Below are positions 1-5,792 of a DNA stretch of 6,482 nucleotides, piece after piece. Origin of the DNA: a bacterium. Lineage in GTDB: Bacteria; Patescibacteriota; JABMPQ01; JAQVVF01. The position numbers and the translations under genes were made by a program. Numbering within the stretch: the first letter of the stretch is position 1; each line of letters begins with the position of its first letter. Under the pieces are notes generated by a model that had not been told where the DNA came from, ran no database searches, and saw nothing but the letters and a program-made list of their open reading frames with translations. The stretch is taken from assembly GCA_030611905.1 (NCBI GenBank), contig JAUWOX010000062.1:1-6482 (forward strand), written 5' to 3'.

Positions 1-3
1 TTT

Positions 4-29
4 TATAATCATTTTGAGAATAATATAAT
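4..29 (+). promoter_or_regulatory. candidate -10 boxes upstream of the first gene
   Basis: Two perfect TATAAT hexamers lie at 4-9 and 24-29. The second would place a transcript start near 36, leaving a leader of about 50 bases before the ATG at 85. A TTGAGA at 14-19 is too close to serve as its -35, and the correct -35 position (1-6) is poor. In DNA this AT-rich such hexamers arise easily, so this is only a candidate. Confidence 0.25.
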
Positions 30-84
30 TTGTGTTATTCTGAAAGTAAGAAATTTATTATATCTAAAACAAAAAATAAAATTC

Positions 85-624
85 ATGCCAATAAAATTAT
101 CCGCAAAACCAATGGAGGTTGACCAAAAGGGTGAGCCAGTAGAATTTCTTAGAAAAGAAGATATTTTAATGCAATGGAAGGCACGAGACTCTATTCAATA
201 CGATAGAAGTCCGGCCTGGATGGTGGTTGTGTATATAGTCGCGGCTGCGGTGCTAGTTTATGCTATTTGGACAATGAATTTTTTATTTGCTGTGTTGATC
301 GTATTGTCAGTTGTTATAATTTATATTTATACGCAGAGAAAACCAAGAATGTTAGATGTAGCTATTATGAAAAAAGGGGTTAAGGTTAATGAATTGCTTT
401 ATACTTATGAAGATGATTTAGAGAGATTTTGGATTCTATATAATCCGCCTGACTTAAAGGTTTTAAATCTAAAGAGGCAGCAATCTCTTTTCCCTCATCT
501 TGTTATTCAGATGGAGGATCAAAATCCTTTAAAGGTACGGGAACTGTTGTTAAAAAATTTACCCGAAGATGTTTCACAAGAAGAGAGCGTAATTGATAAA
601 TTCTCAAGACGTGTTGGATTTTAA
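85..624 (+). CDS. hypothetical two-pass membrane protein
   Basis: This is a 179-residue protein of unknown function. Residues 1-43 are polar and charged. Two hydrophobic segments follow (about 44-62 and 65-83) with almost no loop, a hairpin that would put both ends on the same side of the membrane. A positively charged stop (QRKPR, about 84-88) suggests that side is the cytoplasm. Residues 90-179 form a soluble domain with alternating strands (VAIMKKGVKVNELLYTYEDD, then FWILYNPPDLKVLNLKRQ) and an amphipathic C-terminal helix. This layout recalls small bacterial PH-like or DUF5673-type membrane proteins of Patescibacteria, but that is memory of the general shape, not a demonstrated match. There is no Shine-Dalgarno sequence before the ATG. 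An internal ATG at 112 (residue 10) is an alternative start. The gene ends in a tandem TAA TAG and has its own terminator, so it is probably monocistronic. Confidence 0.8.
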   Translation: MPIKLSAKPMEVDQKGEPVEFLRKEDILMQWKARDSIQYDRSPAWMVVVYIVAAAVLVYAIWTMNFLFAVLIVLSVVIIYIYTQRKPRMLDVAIMKKGVKVNELLYTYEDDLERFWILYNPPDLKVLNLKRQQSLFPHLVIQMEDQNPLKVRELLLKNLPEDVSQEESVIDKFSRRVGF

Positions 625-662
625 TAGTAAAACTTGATTTAAAAGAATTTTGAGGTAAAATG

Positions 663-688
663 AAGATGATGTTTAACATCATCTTTTT
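663..688 (+). terminator. rho-independent terminator of the membrane protein gene
   Basis: The arms 663-673 and 675-685 are perfect 11-nt inverted repeats (AAGATGATGTT / AACATCATCTT). In practice this folds as a 9-10 bp stem with a loop of 3-5 bases. It is followed by T686-T688 and a further T-rich run. It lies 39 bases after the stop of the upstream gene. Confidence 0.8.
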
Positions 689-715
689 GATTTTTTAATT
701 TTGGGTTTTTATAAA
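687..715 (+). promoter_or_regulatory. predicted sigma-70 promoter for the tRNA region
   Basis: TTGATT (687-692) and TATAAA (710-715) are separated by exactly 17 bases. Transcription would begin near 721-723, inside the tRNA-like remnant that starts at 718. I see no comparable promoter between the remnant and the intact tRNA, so the remnant and its hairpin would form the 5' leader of the tRNA-Arg precursor. The -35 box overlaps the T-tract of the preceding terminator. Confidence 0.45.
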
Positions 716-717
716 AA

Positions 718-785
718 GCCCTCGTGGTTCAATGGATCCTCCTGCGTCATCGCTTCGCGATGACTTCGGAGGACAAAGTAGAACA
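718..785 (+). pseudogene. tRNA 5'-end remnant split by a palindromic insertion
   Basis: Bases 718-737 match the first 20 bases of the intact tRNA at 787 in 17 of 20 positions (acceptor strand GCCCTCG, then the D-stem GTTC and D-loop AATGGAT). The sequence is then interrupted by 42 bases (738-779) and resumes with A-GAAC (780-784). GAAC is the exact partner of the GTTC D-stem. In the intact tRNA the same D-loop runs AATGGATA with no interruption. After the D-arm the remnant ends and the complete tRNA begins two bases later. No anticodon arm, T-arm or matching 3' acceptor strand (CGAGGGC) is present, so it cannot be a functional tRNA. It is best read as a partial tandem tRNA duplication that received a small palindromic element in its D-loop. 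Confidence 0.6.
737..773. repeat. nested palindrome (REP/MITE-like hairpin)
   Basis: The outer stem TCCTCC (737-742) pairs with GGAGGA (768-773). The inner stem TCATCGC (747-753) pairs with GCGATGA (757-763) around a TTC loop, and G746 with C764 extends it. The element is markedly more GC-rich than its surroundings. It sits within the D-loop of the tRNA remnant, so it was probably acquired as a mobile or repetitive palindrome. Only one copy is visible in this window, so its repetitive nature is inference. Confidence 0.6.
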
Positions 786-786
786 T

Positions 787-858
787 GCCCTTGTCGTCCA
801 ATGGATAGGACGCTAGCTTGCGGAGCTTGAAATCGAGGTTCGACTCCTCGCAAGGGCA
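787..858 (+). tRNA. tRNA-Arg (anticodon GCG)
   Basis: A full cloverleaf can be folded. The acceptor stem GCCCTTG (787-793) pairs with CAAGGGC (851-857), and A858 is the discriminator base. U8 is 794. The D-stem is GTCC/GGAC (796-799, 808-811) with an 8-base loop. The anticodon stem is CTAGC/GCTTG (813-817, 825-829) with one U-U mismatch, and its loop TTGCGGA gives anticodon GCG at 820-822. The variable loop has four bases, and the T-stem CGAGG/CCTCG (834-838, 846-850) encloses TTCGACT. The anticodon reads CGC and, by wobble, CGU, both arginine. CCA is not encoded, so it must be added enzymatically. The gene stands 38 bases before murT and may share its transcript. Confidence 0.92.
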
Positions 859-896
859 GTTTTGAAAATTAAGAATTATTCATTTGCAATTAAGAC

Positions 897-2276
897 ATGA
901 GATTATATTTAGCCATTATTGTTGCTAAACTGGCGTCTTTTTTTAGTAAAATGCTAAATAAAGGCCAAGGCACTTCCCTGCCGGGTCTTTTGGCGAGAAA
1001 AGTTGATCCACAGATCTTAAATAAATTAGCTGGGAAATTGAATAAGGGCGTAATTGTTGTTTCTGGAACGAATGGAAAAACGACTACAACTAGATTAATT
1101 TCAAGCATTTTGCAGGAAGCTAAGTTCAGTTTCGTCCATAATCGGGCTGGAGCAAATTTGTTGTCAGGAGTAACTTCGGCTTTATTGGCAGAATGTTCAT
1201 TAACTGGAAAACTAGATAAAGACTGGGCCATTCTTGAGGTTGACGAGGCAATGGTGCCTAAAATTGTTAAACAAACTAATCCGAAAATCATTGTTTTAAT
1301 GAATTTGTTTAGAGATCAATTAGATCGATATGGTGAGCTTGAGAAATTGGCTAAGCTATGGAAGCAAAGCATAAAGGATTTGTCTCCCGAAGCCAAGGTG
1401 ATAATAAATGCAGATGATCCTCTGGTAACTAGCGTCACTAAAGGAATAAAACAAGAGGTTGTTTTTTATGGGATTAATTCAGAGACTTATAGCGTTAAGA
1501 AAATGGCGCATTCAGCTGACTCGAAAAATTGCCCCAATTGTCGAGAGCCCCTAGAATACAGTTCTCTTTTTTATTCTCATATTGGAAAATATTATTGTAC
1601 CAAGTGTGATTTAAGGCGACCAGAACTAGATGTTGTGGTTGATGATATTAATTTGGATGGATTTAAGGGATTGGATTTGTCAGTTAAATTTAATGAAAAT
1701 AATTTAGATGTTCATTTTAATCTTCCTGGTTTTTATAATATCTATAACATCTTAGCGGCAATAACTTGCTGTAACGATTTGGGAATTGCCAAGGATGATA
1801 TTAAAACTGGGATTGAAAAATTTGATGCAGCGTTTGGCAGATTAGAAAAGTTTAGAATGGGAGACAATGAAGCTATTTTAATGTTGGTAAAAAATCCGAC
1901 CGGATTTAACGAAGTAATTAGATTATTAGACAGTGACACAAACAAGAAAAAAATGATCCTGACTCTGAATGACAATATTCCAGACGGGCGGGACATCTCT
2001 TGGATTTGGGATGTTGATTTTGATAAGTTAAAAAATATAGTTGATTTTGTCTGGGTATCAGGCAAAAGAGCAGAAGAGTTGAAGTTAAGATTCAAATATG
2101 CCGGCTTGGATATAAATAAAATTATAATAGAGAAAAATTACGAAAAATTATTGGAAAAGGCTAAAGCTAAATTGACCAAAAATGAAACTTTGTATATTTT
2201 GCCAACCTATTCTTCTATGCTAAATTTACGTCAGGTTATTGCTAAAAAAGGTTATTTAAAAGAATCATGGGAATGA
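897..2276 (+). CDS. murT: lipid II isoglutaminyl synthase, MurT subunit
   Basis: MurT is the Mur-ligase-like subunit of the MurT/GatD complex. It uses ATP to activate the alpha-carboxyl of D-Glu in lipid II, which GatD-derived ammonia then converts to D-isoglutamine; the complex acts at the cytoplasmic side of the membrane. The 459-residue product shows the expected order. A family-like N-terminus contains TSLPGLLARKVDPQIL (about 26-41). The ATP loop GTNGKTTTT is at 57-65. A Cys4 zinc ribbon, typical of MurT, is inserted at C212, C215, C234 and C237. The Mur motif NIYNILAA is at 281-288 and GRLEKF at 314-319. The C-terminal DUF1727 region carries VKNPTGFNEVIR and TLNDNIPDGRDISWIWDVDF (about 331-375), the part that contacts GatD and in Staphylococcus aureus supplies a catalytic Asp. 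The ATG at 897 fits the family start, with no Shine-Dalgarno sequence. A weak TTGAAA (862-867) and TGCAAT (885-890) pair might give a leaderless transcript. It overlaps gatD by 10 bases. Confidence 0.95.
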   Translation: MRLYLAIIVAKLASFFSKMLNKGQGTSLPGLLARKVDPQILNKLAGKLNKGVIVVSGTNGKTTTTRLISSILQEAKFSFVHNRAGANLLSGVTSALLAECSLTGKLDKDWAILEVDEAMVPKIVKQTNPKIIVLMNLFRDQLDRYGELEKLAKLWKQSIKDLSPEAKVIINADDPLVTSVTKGIKQEVVFYGINSETYSVKKMAHSADSKNCPNCREPLEYSSLFYSHIGKYYCTKCDLRRPELDVVVDDINLDGFKGLDLSVKFNENNLDVHFNLPGFYNIYNILAAITCCNDLGIAKDDIKTGIEKFDAAFGRLEKFRMGDNEAILMLVKNPTGFNEVIRLLDSDTNKKKMILTLNDNIPDGRDISWIWDVDFDKLKNIVDFVWVSGKRAEELKLRFKYAGLDINKIIIEKNYEKLLEKAKAKLTKNETLYILPTYSSMLNLRQVIAKKGYLKESWE

Positions 2277-2992
2277 AATTAACTATTGGATATCTTTATC
2301 CAAACACAATGAATATTTACGGCGATCGTGGCAATGTTATTGCTTTTTGCAGGAGATGTTTTTGGCGTGGTATTAAAACAGATATTGTTAATTTAGGAGT
2401 GGGAGAAAAAATAGATCCTGAAAAATATGATTTTTATCTTTTTGGCGGGGGGCAGGATAAAGAACAAGTGATTGCTTCTGATGATTTGAAACAAAACAAA
2501 CAGGGATTAAAAAAAGCCGCTGAAAATGGTGTGGCGATCTTATCTGTTTGCGGCGGTTATCAATTGCTGGGCCATTATTATAAAGCATTTGATGGATCTA
2601 AATTGATGGGGCTTGGAATATTGAATGTAAAGACCCATGCCAGTAATGACCGAATGATTGGAAATGTTTTAATTGAAACTGATTTAGTAGCTGATAGAAG
2701 AATGGTTGGCTTTGAAAATCATTGGGGAAAGACTTATCTGGGCGATGGAGTTGAGCCGCTGGGAAAGATTTTAAAGGGGTTTGGAAATAATAATGAAGAT
2801 GGATTTGAGGGGGCAAGATATAAAAATGTTTTCGGCACATATCTGCATGGTCCAATTTTGCCCAAGAATAATGATTTTTGTGATTTGCTGATTAAATTAG
2901 CTTTGAAAAAAAAATATGGCGATATAGAGTTAAGAGAATTAAATAATAATATTGAAGGGGCAGCAAGAAAAATTGCTGAAGAATTAGAATAA
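2267..2992 (+). CDS. gatD: lipid II isoglutaminyl synthase, glutaminase subunit GatD
   Basis: GatD is a class I (CobB/CobQ-like) glutamine amidotransferase that releases ammonia from glutamine and passes it to MurT. The 241-residue product opens with the family signature LTIGYLYPNTMNIYGDRGNV (5-24). The nucleophile elbow SVCGGYQLLG puts the catalytic Cys at 95. R129 in NDRMIGN matches the Arg that binds glutamine in S. aureus GatD. The catalytic His is H194 in GTYLHGPILPKN. All key residues are present, so the enzyme should be active. Two starts are possible: ATG at 2267, and ATG at 2273, whose ATGA overlaps the murT stop. The second matches family N-termini slightly better, and neither has a clear ribosome binding site. 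The overlap with murT implies translational coupling and equal dosage of the two subunits. recG follows after three bases. Confidence 0.94.
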   Translation: MGMKLTIGYLYPNTMNIYGDRGNVIAFCRRCFWRGIKTDIVNLGVGEKIDPEKYDFYLFGGGQDKEQVIASDDLKQNKQGLKKAAENGVAILSVCGGYQLLGHYYKAFDGSKLMGLGILNVKTHASNDRMIGNVLIETDLVADRRMVGFENHWGKTYLGDGVEPLGKILKGFGNNNEDGFEGARYKNVFGTYLHGPILPKNNDFCDLLIKLALKKKYGDIELRELNNNIEGAARKIAEELE

Positions 2993-2995
2993 CAG

Positions 2996-5065
2996 ATGTT
3001 AAATAAGTCCTTGAATAAATTACGAAAATTTGATACAAAGCACAAACAAGCCTTAGAACGATTAGATCTTAAAACTATTAAAGATCTAATTTTATATTAC
3101 CCTGTTCGTTACGAAGACTTTAGTAATATTTGCAAGATAAAAGATCTAAAAATTAATGAAAAGCAAACTATTCAGGGAATTGTAAAAAGTATTGATAATA
3201 AAAGAACTCCTAGAAAAAGGATGCTGCTCACCGAAGCTTTGTTAGATGACGGCACTGGATCTTTACAGGTTGTTTGGTTTAACCAGCCTTATTTGAAAAA
3301 TTTTTTAAGAGTGGGTACTTATGTAACTTTAAACGGCAAATTAGAGATGAGCTATCGTTCTCTATCAATGGTTTCCCCTGCTTTTGAAAAATATAAGCAA
3401 GACAGCGTTCATACTGGCAGAATTGTGCCAATTTATTCTGAAACTTATGGAATTACTTCTAAATATCTAAGATTCATTTTAAAACCATTATTAAAACATT
3501 GTAATAAATTTGATGATTTTCTGCCGGATGAAATTAAAAAGAGGCTAAGTTTATTAGATTTATCAGAGGCAATAAAACAGATTCATTTTCCAGACAGTAA
3601 AGAAATTTTGAAAAAATCCAGGCTAAGATTAGCTTTTGATGAATTGTTTTTACTACAGTTAAATAACTTATTAAAAAAGAAAAAATGGCAGGATAATTCG
3701 GCTTATCAAATTAAATTCAAGCAAAAATTGATTAAAAAATTCGTTGAGTCTTTGCCGTTTAAATTGACAAAAGATCAAAAAATTGCTGCTTGGGAAATTT
3801 TACAAGATTTGGAAAAAGAAAAAACGATGAATTGACTTCTCGAAGGTGAAGTGGGATCAGGTAAAACGGTGGTGGCCATGATGGCAATGTTGTCAACTGT
3901 AAAAGCTGATAAACAAGCAGTAATAATGGCGCCAACAGAAATTTTGGCTAAACAGCACTATAAGACGATTAATGAACTACTTCGGGGCCTGCGAGTAGGA
4001 TTATTAACTCGCGTTGATTATAAAATAGATAACCAAACTTATTCTAAGAAAAAATTATTAGGGGATATTGTTAAGGGTAAAATTGATATTTTAATTGGCA
4101 CTCATGCCATAATTCAAGATGATGTTAAATTTAAAAATCTAGCCTTGGCAATTGTTGATGAGCAGCACCGTTTTGGAGTTGAGCAACGAGCTAAATTAAT
4201 AAAAATAAATAAGCTTAAAAAAGTTCCTCATTTATTAACTATGACGGCAACGCCAATCCCAAGGACTTTGGCGTTAAATTTATACGGAGATCTAGATATT
4301 TCTATGATTAAAGAAATGCCCAAAGATAGAAAAAACGTTATTACTAAATTAGTGGCGCCGTATAATCGAGAAAAAGCTTATGAATTTATTAGAGATCGAA
4401 TAAAAAAGGGACGGCAGGTTTTTGTAGTTTGCCCAAGAATAGAATCAAGTGAAAAAAAGGGTGGTAAAAATAATTGGGACGAAATTAAAGCAGTTGAAGA
4501 TGAGTATAAGAAATTAAACAAAGAAGTTTTTCCAGAATTAGAAATCGGCATGATGCACGGAAAATTGAAAAAAGAAGAAAAGGAAAAAATATTGAAAGAA
4601 TTTAGAAATAATATAATTAATATTCTGGTTTCTACTTCGGTAATTGAAGTTGGCATAGATTTTCCCAATGCAACCATAATGATGATAGAAGGAACAGAAA
4701 GATTTGGCTTGGCGCAATTACATCAGTTCAGAGGGAGAGTCGGCCGGGGGAAACATCAGTCATATTGTTTTCTATTTTCTGAATCTTTGTCGCAAAAATC
4801 TTATGATCGTCTAATGGCTCTGATTAACTGTAATGATGGGTTTGAATTGGCAGAAAAGGACCTACAAATAAGAGGTCCGGGGGAAGTTTGTGGGATACGA
4901 CAGTCTGGTCTGCCTGATTTAAAGATGGCCTCTTTGATGGATGTAAATTTGTTGAAGTTGGCTAGGTGCGAAGCAACTAATTTTGTTGAAAAATTTGATG
5001 TAAAAAAATTCCCTAGATTAAGGGAAAAGATAGAGGCATTTAATAAGATAATACATTTAGAGTGA
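2996..5065 (+). pseudogene. recG: ATP-dependent DNA helicase RecG, interrupted by one in-frame TGA
   Basis: RecG is a superfamily 2 helicase that remodels stalled replication forks and branch-migrates Holliday junctions. The reading frame spans 690 codons including the final stop, the usual RecG length. Residues 1 to about 250 hold the wedge/OB region (for example QTIQGIVKSI near 57 and LLDDGTGSLQVVWFNQPYL near 82-100). Helicase motifs follow in full-length numbering: Walker A GEVGSGKT at 284-291, APTEILAKQ near 312, DEQH at 388-391, TATPIPRT at 417-424, QFRGRVGRG near 577-585, and the RecG-specific QIRGPGEVCGIRQSG near 624-638. Codon 280 is TGA (3833-3835), where relatives normally have Arg (MNRLLxGDVGSGKT). 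No frame is lost across it, and both sides are well conserved. The downstream part has no start that preserves the P-loop: the first options are GTG 3851 inside Walker A and ATG 3878 after it. A split pair of working genes is therefore unlikely. It may be a recent CGA-to-TGA nonsense mutation, a sequence error, or a read-through site. Confidence 0.9.
3833..3835 (+). other. in-frame TGA within recG
   Basis: The local codons are AAA ACG ATG AAT TGA CTT CTC GAA GGT. A single C-to-T transition would change the expected Arg codon CGA to TGA. The base after the stop is C; UGAC is a weak termination context in E. coli, which would favour some read-through. If translation stopped here, a 279-residue protein with the wedge domain and no ATPase motor would result. 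Confidence 0.9.
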
Positions 5066-5124
5066 TCCGATGATGCCGAAAAATAATGATACTAAAAAAG
5101 CAAGGTAATAACCACTTGCTTTTT
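5003..5124 (+). repeat. 122-bp direct repeat, copy 1 (recG 3' end plus terminator)
   Basis: This segment holds the last 63 bases of recG including its stop, and the following terminator. It matches 5585-5706 at a constant offset of 582 bases with no gaps and about ten mismatches (roughly 92% identity). Homology stops sharply on both sides. It is the native copy because it is continuous with recG. Confidence 0.9.
5095..5124. terminator. convergent terminator between recG and gene A
   Basis: AAAAAGCAAG (5095-5104) pairs with CTTGCTTTTT (5115-5124) around a 10-base loop. T-rich tails on both strands allow it to serve recG from the left and the minus-strand gene A, whose stop is at 5135, from the right. 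Confidence 0.75.
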
Positions 5125-5134
5125 ATGTAGAAAT

Positions 5135-5506
5135 TTATCTTGCCTCTTTTGTTTTATCTTTTTCTTTATCTCTCTTCCGTCTAGCTTCCTCAATATTTTC
5201 AAGATCACTAGGACTAAGCCTTAAGCCTTCTCTGGCAGGAAGATCACGATCTCCTACTGCCTTTTCTAGATTCAAAGCAAGTTTATCTAGCTGGATCCAG
5301 CGAGCCTCTTTCCTTAATCTTCTAGCCTCTTCCTCACAATAACTTAAGTCGTTCTCGGTAAATTCAAATGGTTCGCCTGCTTCTTTCATCTCCGCAGCTA
5401 TTCTTGCAAATTCAGAAAATCTACTTTGTTGTCTAGCCTGTTGCAATTTTTCTTCATTTGACTCAACACCCATTTCTTCTTTTGATGGGCCTTCTGTCTC
5501 TCCCAT
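5135..5506 (-). CDS. hypothetical charged helical protein A (ETEGPS-motif family)
   Basis: This is an unrecognised 123-residue protein with no signal peptide or membrane segment, rich in Glu, Lys and Arg and predicted mostly helical. It begins MGETEGPSKEEMG, nearly the same as protein B. Residues 30-112 align loosely along their length with B 39-119. Shared features are a small helical pair, the turn AGEPFEFTENDL (43-54; B has DGKEYEITDEDK at 52-63), a central helix, and a closing L/S-rich turn before IEEARRKR. The last 15 residues are almost all charged. The two proteins are therefore diverged paralogs. The ATG at 5506 is supported by the shared 5' edge of both genes (45 of 47 bases). No ribosome binding site precedes it. 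The gene is convergent to recG, uses the terminator at 5095-5124, and lies between two copies of the recG tail. Function unknown. Confidence 0.75.
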   Translation of the reverse strand: MGETEGPSKEEMGVESNEEKLQQARQQSRFSEFARIAAEMKEAGEPFEFTENDLSYCEEEARRLRKEARWIQLDKLALNLEKAVGDRDLPAREGLRLSPSDLENIEEARRKRDKEKDKTKEAR

Positions 5507-5529
5507 AGTTTTATGTTAATTAATATAAT
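5483..5529 (-). repeat. conserved 5' edge of gene A (direct repeat of 6436-6482)
   Basis: These 47 bases differ from 6436-6482 at only two positions, at an offset of 953. The 23 bases upstream of the ATG are identical in both copies up to the window edge, and the two mismatches are synonymous changes in the first codons. The minus-strand upstream part contains TATATT (5527-5522), a possible -10, and the palindrome TTAATTAA. The paralogous coding sequences diverge soon after codon 13, so the edge is far better conserved than the gene bodies. Confidence 0.85.
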
Positions 5530-5539
5530 ACTTAGTTTA

Positions 5540-5568
5540 ATATTAACACCCCCCCCTGTTGGTTGCAA
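5540..5568 (-). promoter_or_regulatory. candidate gene A promoter with a G8 spacer tract
   Basis: Read on the minus strand, TTGCAA (5568-5563) and TAATAT (5545-5540) are 17 bases apart. The spacer contains an uninterrupted run of eight G (C on the + strand, 5549-5556). Both hexamers are imperfect. A closer alternative -10 lies in the conserved edge (TATATT, 5527-5522), but it lacks a clear -35. Confidence 0.3.
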
Positions 5569-5584
5569 GATAGTTTTTGGGGAT

Positions 5585-5647
5585 AAAAAATTCCCTAGAT
5601 TAAGGGAAAAAATAGAGACGTTCAATAAGATAATACATTTAGAGTGA
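5585..5647 (+). pseudogene. orphan recG C-terminal fragment
   Basis: In the recG frame this reads KKFPRLREKIETFNKIIHLE and then TGA. It equals the recG C-terminus except for one Ala-to-Thr change. The four base differences in this stretch are two synonymous changes and two within that single codon (GCA versus ACG). It has no start or helicase domain and is a duplication remnant. Confidence 0.85.
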
Positions 5648-5706
5648 TCCGTTGATGTCAAAAAAGAATGATACTAAAAAAGTAAGGTAATAACTACTTG
5701 CTTTTT
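5585..5706 (+). repeat. 122-bp direct repeat, copy 2 (recG tail plus terminator)
   Basis: This is the second copy of 5003-5124. It is not attached to any recG body: upstream of 5585 lies the intergenic region of gene A. Its terminator half has gained a longer right arm than copy 1. Confidence 0.9.
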
Positions 5707-5723
5707 TAGTATCATTCTTTTTT
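5660..5723. terminator. long bidirectional hairpin terminator
   Basis: The arms 5660-5686 and 5697-5723 pair over 27 bp with a single G-U wobble, around the loop GTAATAACTA. A-runs at the left base and T-runs at the right base allow termination on either strand. It ends the minus-strand gene B, whose annotated stop is at 5764. The stem is much longer than the 10-bp version in repeat copy 1. Confidence 0.8.
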
Positions 5724-5792
5724 CTTTGGTTTATATTCTTTTTCGAGGGTTAAATTTTGTAGTCTACCAATTTCCTTCTGCTCTGGTTTTTT
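5712..5792 (-). other. frameshifted C-terminal extension of gene B
   Basis: If one A is removed from the minus-strand A6 run (5792-5787), gene B avoids its TAG at 5766-5764. It then continues after K224 as PEQKEIGRLQNLTLEKEY and on to KPKKKE before TGA at 5714-5712, for a total of 248 residues. The extension contains LQNLTLEKE, which resembles LQEFTLETE inside the same protein (residues 138-146). The similarity is also seen in the DNA, in the same codon phase. This supports the alternative frame as current or recent coding sequence. Confidence 0.55.
5742..5763 (-). repeat. 22-bp repeat after the SH3-like module (copy 2)
   Basis: It matches 6028-6049 in 19 of 22 bases. Together the two copies bracket the SH3-like C-terminal module of gene B. 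In each, the codons spell LQxxTLE on the minus strand, in-frame for the upstream copy and in the shifted frame here. Confidence 0.6.

Noticed and set aside
718..858. A single tRNA gene interrupted by an intron
   Set aside because: The complete tRNA at 787-858 has its own full acceptor stem and D-arm. The upstream piece only duplicates the first part, and its acceptor strand has no exact partner downstream.
890..1291. Minus-strand open frame opposite the start of murT
   Set aside because: It lies wholly over the conserved MurT ATP-binding region and shows no features of its own. The other minus-strand frames over murT, gatD and recG are shadows for the same reason.
3833..3835. TGA read as glycine (the Gracilibacteria/SR1 code) or as tryptophan
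   Set aside because: About 1,900 codons hold only this one in-frame TGA, while Gly and Trp are encoded throughout by GGN and TGG. The expected residue is Arg, not Gly or Trp. TGA also ends murT and recG at the normal family lengths, although each has a TAA a few codons later, so those stops alone are not decisive.
3836..5065. recG as two separate working genes
   Set aside because: The second half has no ribosome binding site. Its only early starts lie within Walker A (GTG 3851) or after it (ATG 3878), so an independent product would lack an intact ATP-binding loop.
5398..5661. Minus-strand open frame overlapping gene A and the orphan recG tail
   Set aside because: It crosses the intergenic repeat and gene A out of frame. 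It has no motif, while gene A is supported by its paralog.
5003..5706. Insertion sequence or CRISPR array as the cause of the repeats
   Set aside because: There is no transposase, no terminal inverted repeats around the unit, and no short evenly spaced repeats. The repeated unit contains a gene end and a terminator, which fits tandem or homologous duplication.
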